Shown here one piece after another: positions 5,255 to 5,821 of a DNA stretch of 5,821 bases. How positions within the stretch are numbered: position 1 is the first letter of the stretch; every line of letters begins with the position of its first letter. This DNA comes from Bacteroidaceae bacterium (lineage in GTDB: Bacteria; Bacteroidota; Bacteroidia; Bacteroidales; Bacteroidaceae). Where the stretch lies: assembly GCA_900768625.1 (NCBI GenBank), contig CAAGDO010000075.1, positions 1 through 5,821 of the forward strand, in the 5' to 3' direction. Under the pieces are notes generated by a model. The model saw only the letters and a list, made by a program, of their open reading frames with translations. It had not been told where the DNA came from and did not search any database. The position numbers and the translations under genes were made by a program.

Positions 5255-5335
5255 TGTAATGTTTGTTTAATTAATCGGGACAACCCCGACAATATTAAAT
5301 AAAAGTTTGTTCTTGCTTTGTAGGTGCTGAATGGA
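5255..5335 (-). other. 81-base rpsN-rpsH spacer with a small GC-rich hairpin
   Basis: This is the longest gene-free stretch in the window. On the transcribed strand it is A/T-rich apart from an inverted repeat at 5275-5289: TCGGG, a five-base loop GTTGT, then CCCGA. That gives five Watson-Crick pairs, four of them G-C. The hairpin is followed by TTAATTAAACAAAC rather than a run of T, so it does not look like a standard intrinsic terminator. It ends about 20 bases before the rpsH start. It could be an mRNA stability element, a processing site or a translation-control element for S8, but none of these is shown by the sequence alone. No good match to the Bacteroidetes promoter pair (TTTG ... TAnnTTTG) was found here. 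Confidence 0.5.
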
Positions 5336-5638
5336 TTACCAGCTAGCCTTCTTCACACCGGGGATGAGACCGTTGGAGGCCATCTCACGGAACTGGATAC
5401 GGCTCAGACCAAAGAGGCGGATATAGCCCTTGGGACGACCGGTAAGCTTGCAACGGTTGTGCAGACGGATAGGGTTTGCGTTGCGAGGGATCTTCTGGAG
5501 CTTACGAGCTGCCTCGTAAGCTTCCACAGGATCATTCGACTTATTGACAATTTCCTTGAGTGCTGCACGCTTGGCTGCATACTTTGCTACGAGCTTTGCA
5601 CGCTTTACCTCGCGTGCCTTCATTGACTCTTTTGCCAT
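5336..5638 (-). CDS. rpsN: 30S ribosomal protein S14 (uS14), long zinc-free form
   Basis: The product is 100 residues, the usual length of the long (non-zinc) S14 family. It begins MAKESMKAREVKR and contains the family signature around residues 58-80, with the core NRCKLTGRPKG at 61-71. It ends FREMASNGLIPGVKKASW, which matches S14 tails. S14 sits in the head of the small subunit near S3, S10 and S19. Only one cysteine (C63) is present. The short zinc-binding S14 of other bacteria needs two CxxC pairs, so this version should fold without zinc. The start at 5638 is chosen because it gives the standard N-terminus and lies 9 bases after the rplE stop; there is no Shine-Dalgarno sequence before it (TTCGAAACT then ATG). 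The gene is followed by the longest spacer of the window. Confidence 0.97.
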   Translation of the reverse strand: MAKESMKAREVKRAKLVAKYAAKRAALKEIVNKSNDPVEAYEAARKLQKIPRNANPIRLHNRCKLTGRPKGYIRLFGLSRIQFREMASNGLIPGVKKASW

Positions 5639-5647
5639 AGTTTCGAA

Positions 5648-5821
5648 TTAGTTTTTAGCGTTTTTGAAGGGGAGGCCGAACTCCTTGAGGAGGGCGTAAC
5701 CCTCTTCGTCGGTCTGAGCGGTGGTCACGAAAGTGATGTTCATACCGAGGATGCGGTCGATGGTATCGATGTTGATTTCAGGGAAGATGATCTGTTCCTG
5801 AATACCGAGCGTGTAGTTACC
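5648..5821 (-). CDS. rplE: 50S ribosomal protein L5 (uL5), C-terminal part, cut by window edge
   Basis: This is the last 57 codons of rplE plus a TAA stop; the 5' end lies beyond base 5821. The translated piece begins GNYTLGIQEQ and continues with IIFPEINIDT, then ends in KEFGLPFKNAKN. The 'G-N-Y-[ST]-L-G-[IV]-x-[ED]-Q-x-I-F-P-E' block followed by 'GMNI' and a closing 'FGLPF' is the usual C-terminal half of bacterial L5. L5 binds 5S rRNA together with L18 in the central protuberance of the large subunit. It is 9 bases upstream of rpsN, in the standard spc order L5-S14-S8-L6. The translated part reads without interruption. Nothing can be said about the N-terminal half or about the S8-binding control site known near the rplE start in E. 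coli, because that region is outside the window. Confidence 0.97.
   Translation of the reverse strand, partial: GNYTLGIQEQIIFPEINIDTIDRILGMNITFVTTAQTDEEGYALLKEFGLPFKNAKN

Noticed and set aside
5275..5289. The spacer hairpin as an intrinsic terminator after rpsN
   Set aside because: There is no T run after the stem, the stem has only five pairs, and termination here would cut off the essential downstream genes.
5288..5301. Possible Bacteroidetes promoter -7 element (TAATATTG) in the rpsN-rpsH spacer, transcribed strand
   Set aside because: It mismatches TAnnTTTG at one key base and no TTTG lies at the expected distance upstream, so it is not better than chance in A/T-rich sequence.
1..5821. 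Search for mobile elements, CRISPR arrays, tRNA/rRNA genes, defence genes or an undescribed system
   Set aside because: The window is filled almost entirely by 13 intact or edge-cut core genes in conserved order, with 1-81 base spacers that leave no room for such elements.

Overview
The window is a stretch of the conserved ribosomal-protein superoperon (the spc block running into the alpha block). All 13 genes are on the minus strand, so transcription runs from base 5821 towards base 1. In transcription order they are rplE (3' end only), rpsN, rpsH, rplF, rplR, rpsE, rpmD, rplO, secY, map, infA, rpmJ and rpsM (5' end only). I see no real gene on the plus strand; the long plus-strand frames are antisense shadows of these genes.

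The organism is most likely a member of the Bacteroidetes, probably order Bacteroidales (a Bacteroides/Prevotella-like lineage). Four things point there. First, the wording of S13, L36, L15, S5 and S14 closely matches what I remember of Bacteroides/Prevotella proteins. Second, S14 is the 100-residue form without a zinc ribbon, and L36 also lacks the full set of zinc ligands. Third, map directly follows secY with no adk between them. Fourth, almost all starts lack a Shine-Dalgarno sequence and are preceded by A-rich leaders, as is usual in this phylum. Genus-level placement is an inference from memory.

Layout: the products of 5821-2746 are ribosomal proteins of both subunits (L5, S14, S8, L6, L18, S5, L30, L15). 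From 2731 to 1382 is SecY, the protein-conducting channel. From 1369 to 575 is methionine aminopeptidase, which trims nascent chains at the ribosome. From 573 to 355 is initiation factor IF-1. L36 (343-227) and the start of S13 (193-1) follow. Together they build the ribosome, start translation, process nascent N-termini and export membrane and secreted proteins. Spacers are 1-33 bases, except for one of 81 bases between rpsN and rpsH that holds a small GC-rich hairpin. This fits one polycistronic message; no convincing internal promoter or terminator was found.

I do not see an undescribed system here; this is a core housekeeping region. The points worth a second look are small and concern translation signals: a lone perfect AGGAGG before rplF, an AAACAACT leader repeated before three genes, an A7 run at the start of secY whose shortening would stop translation at codon 4, two stop/start near-contacts around map, and a Lys at a normally invariant Arg of SecY.
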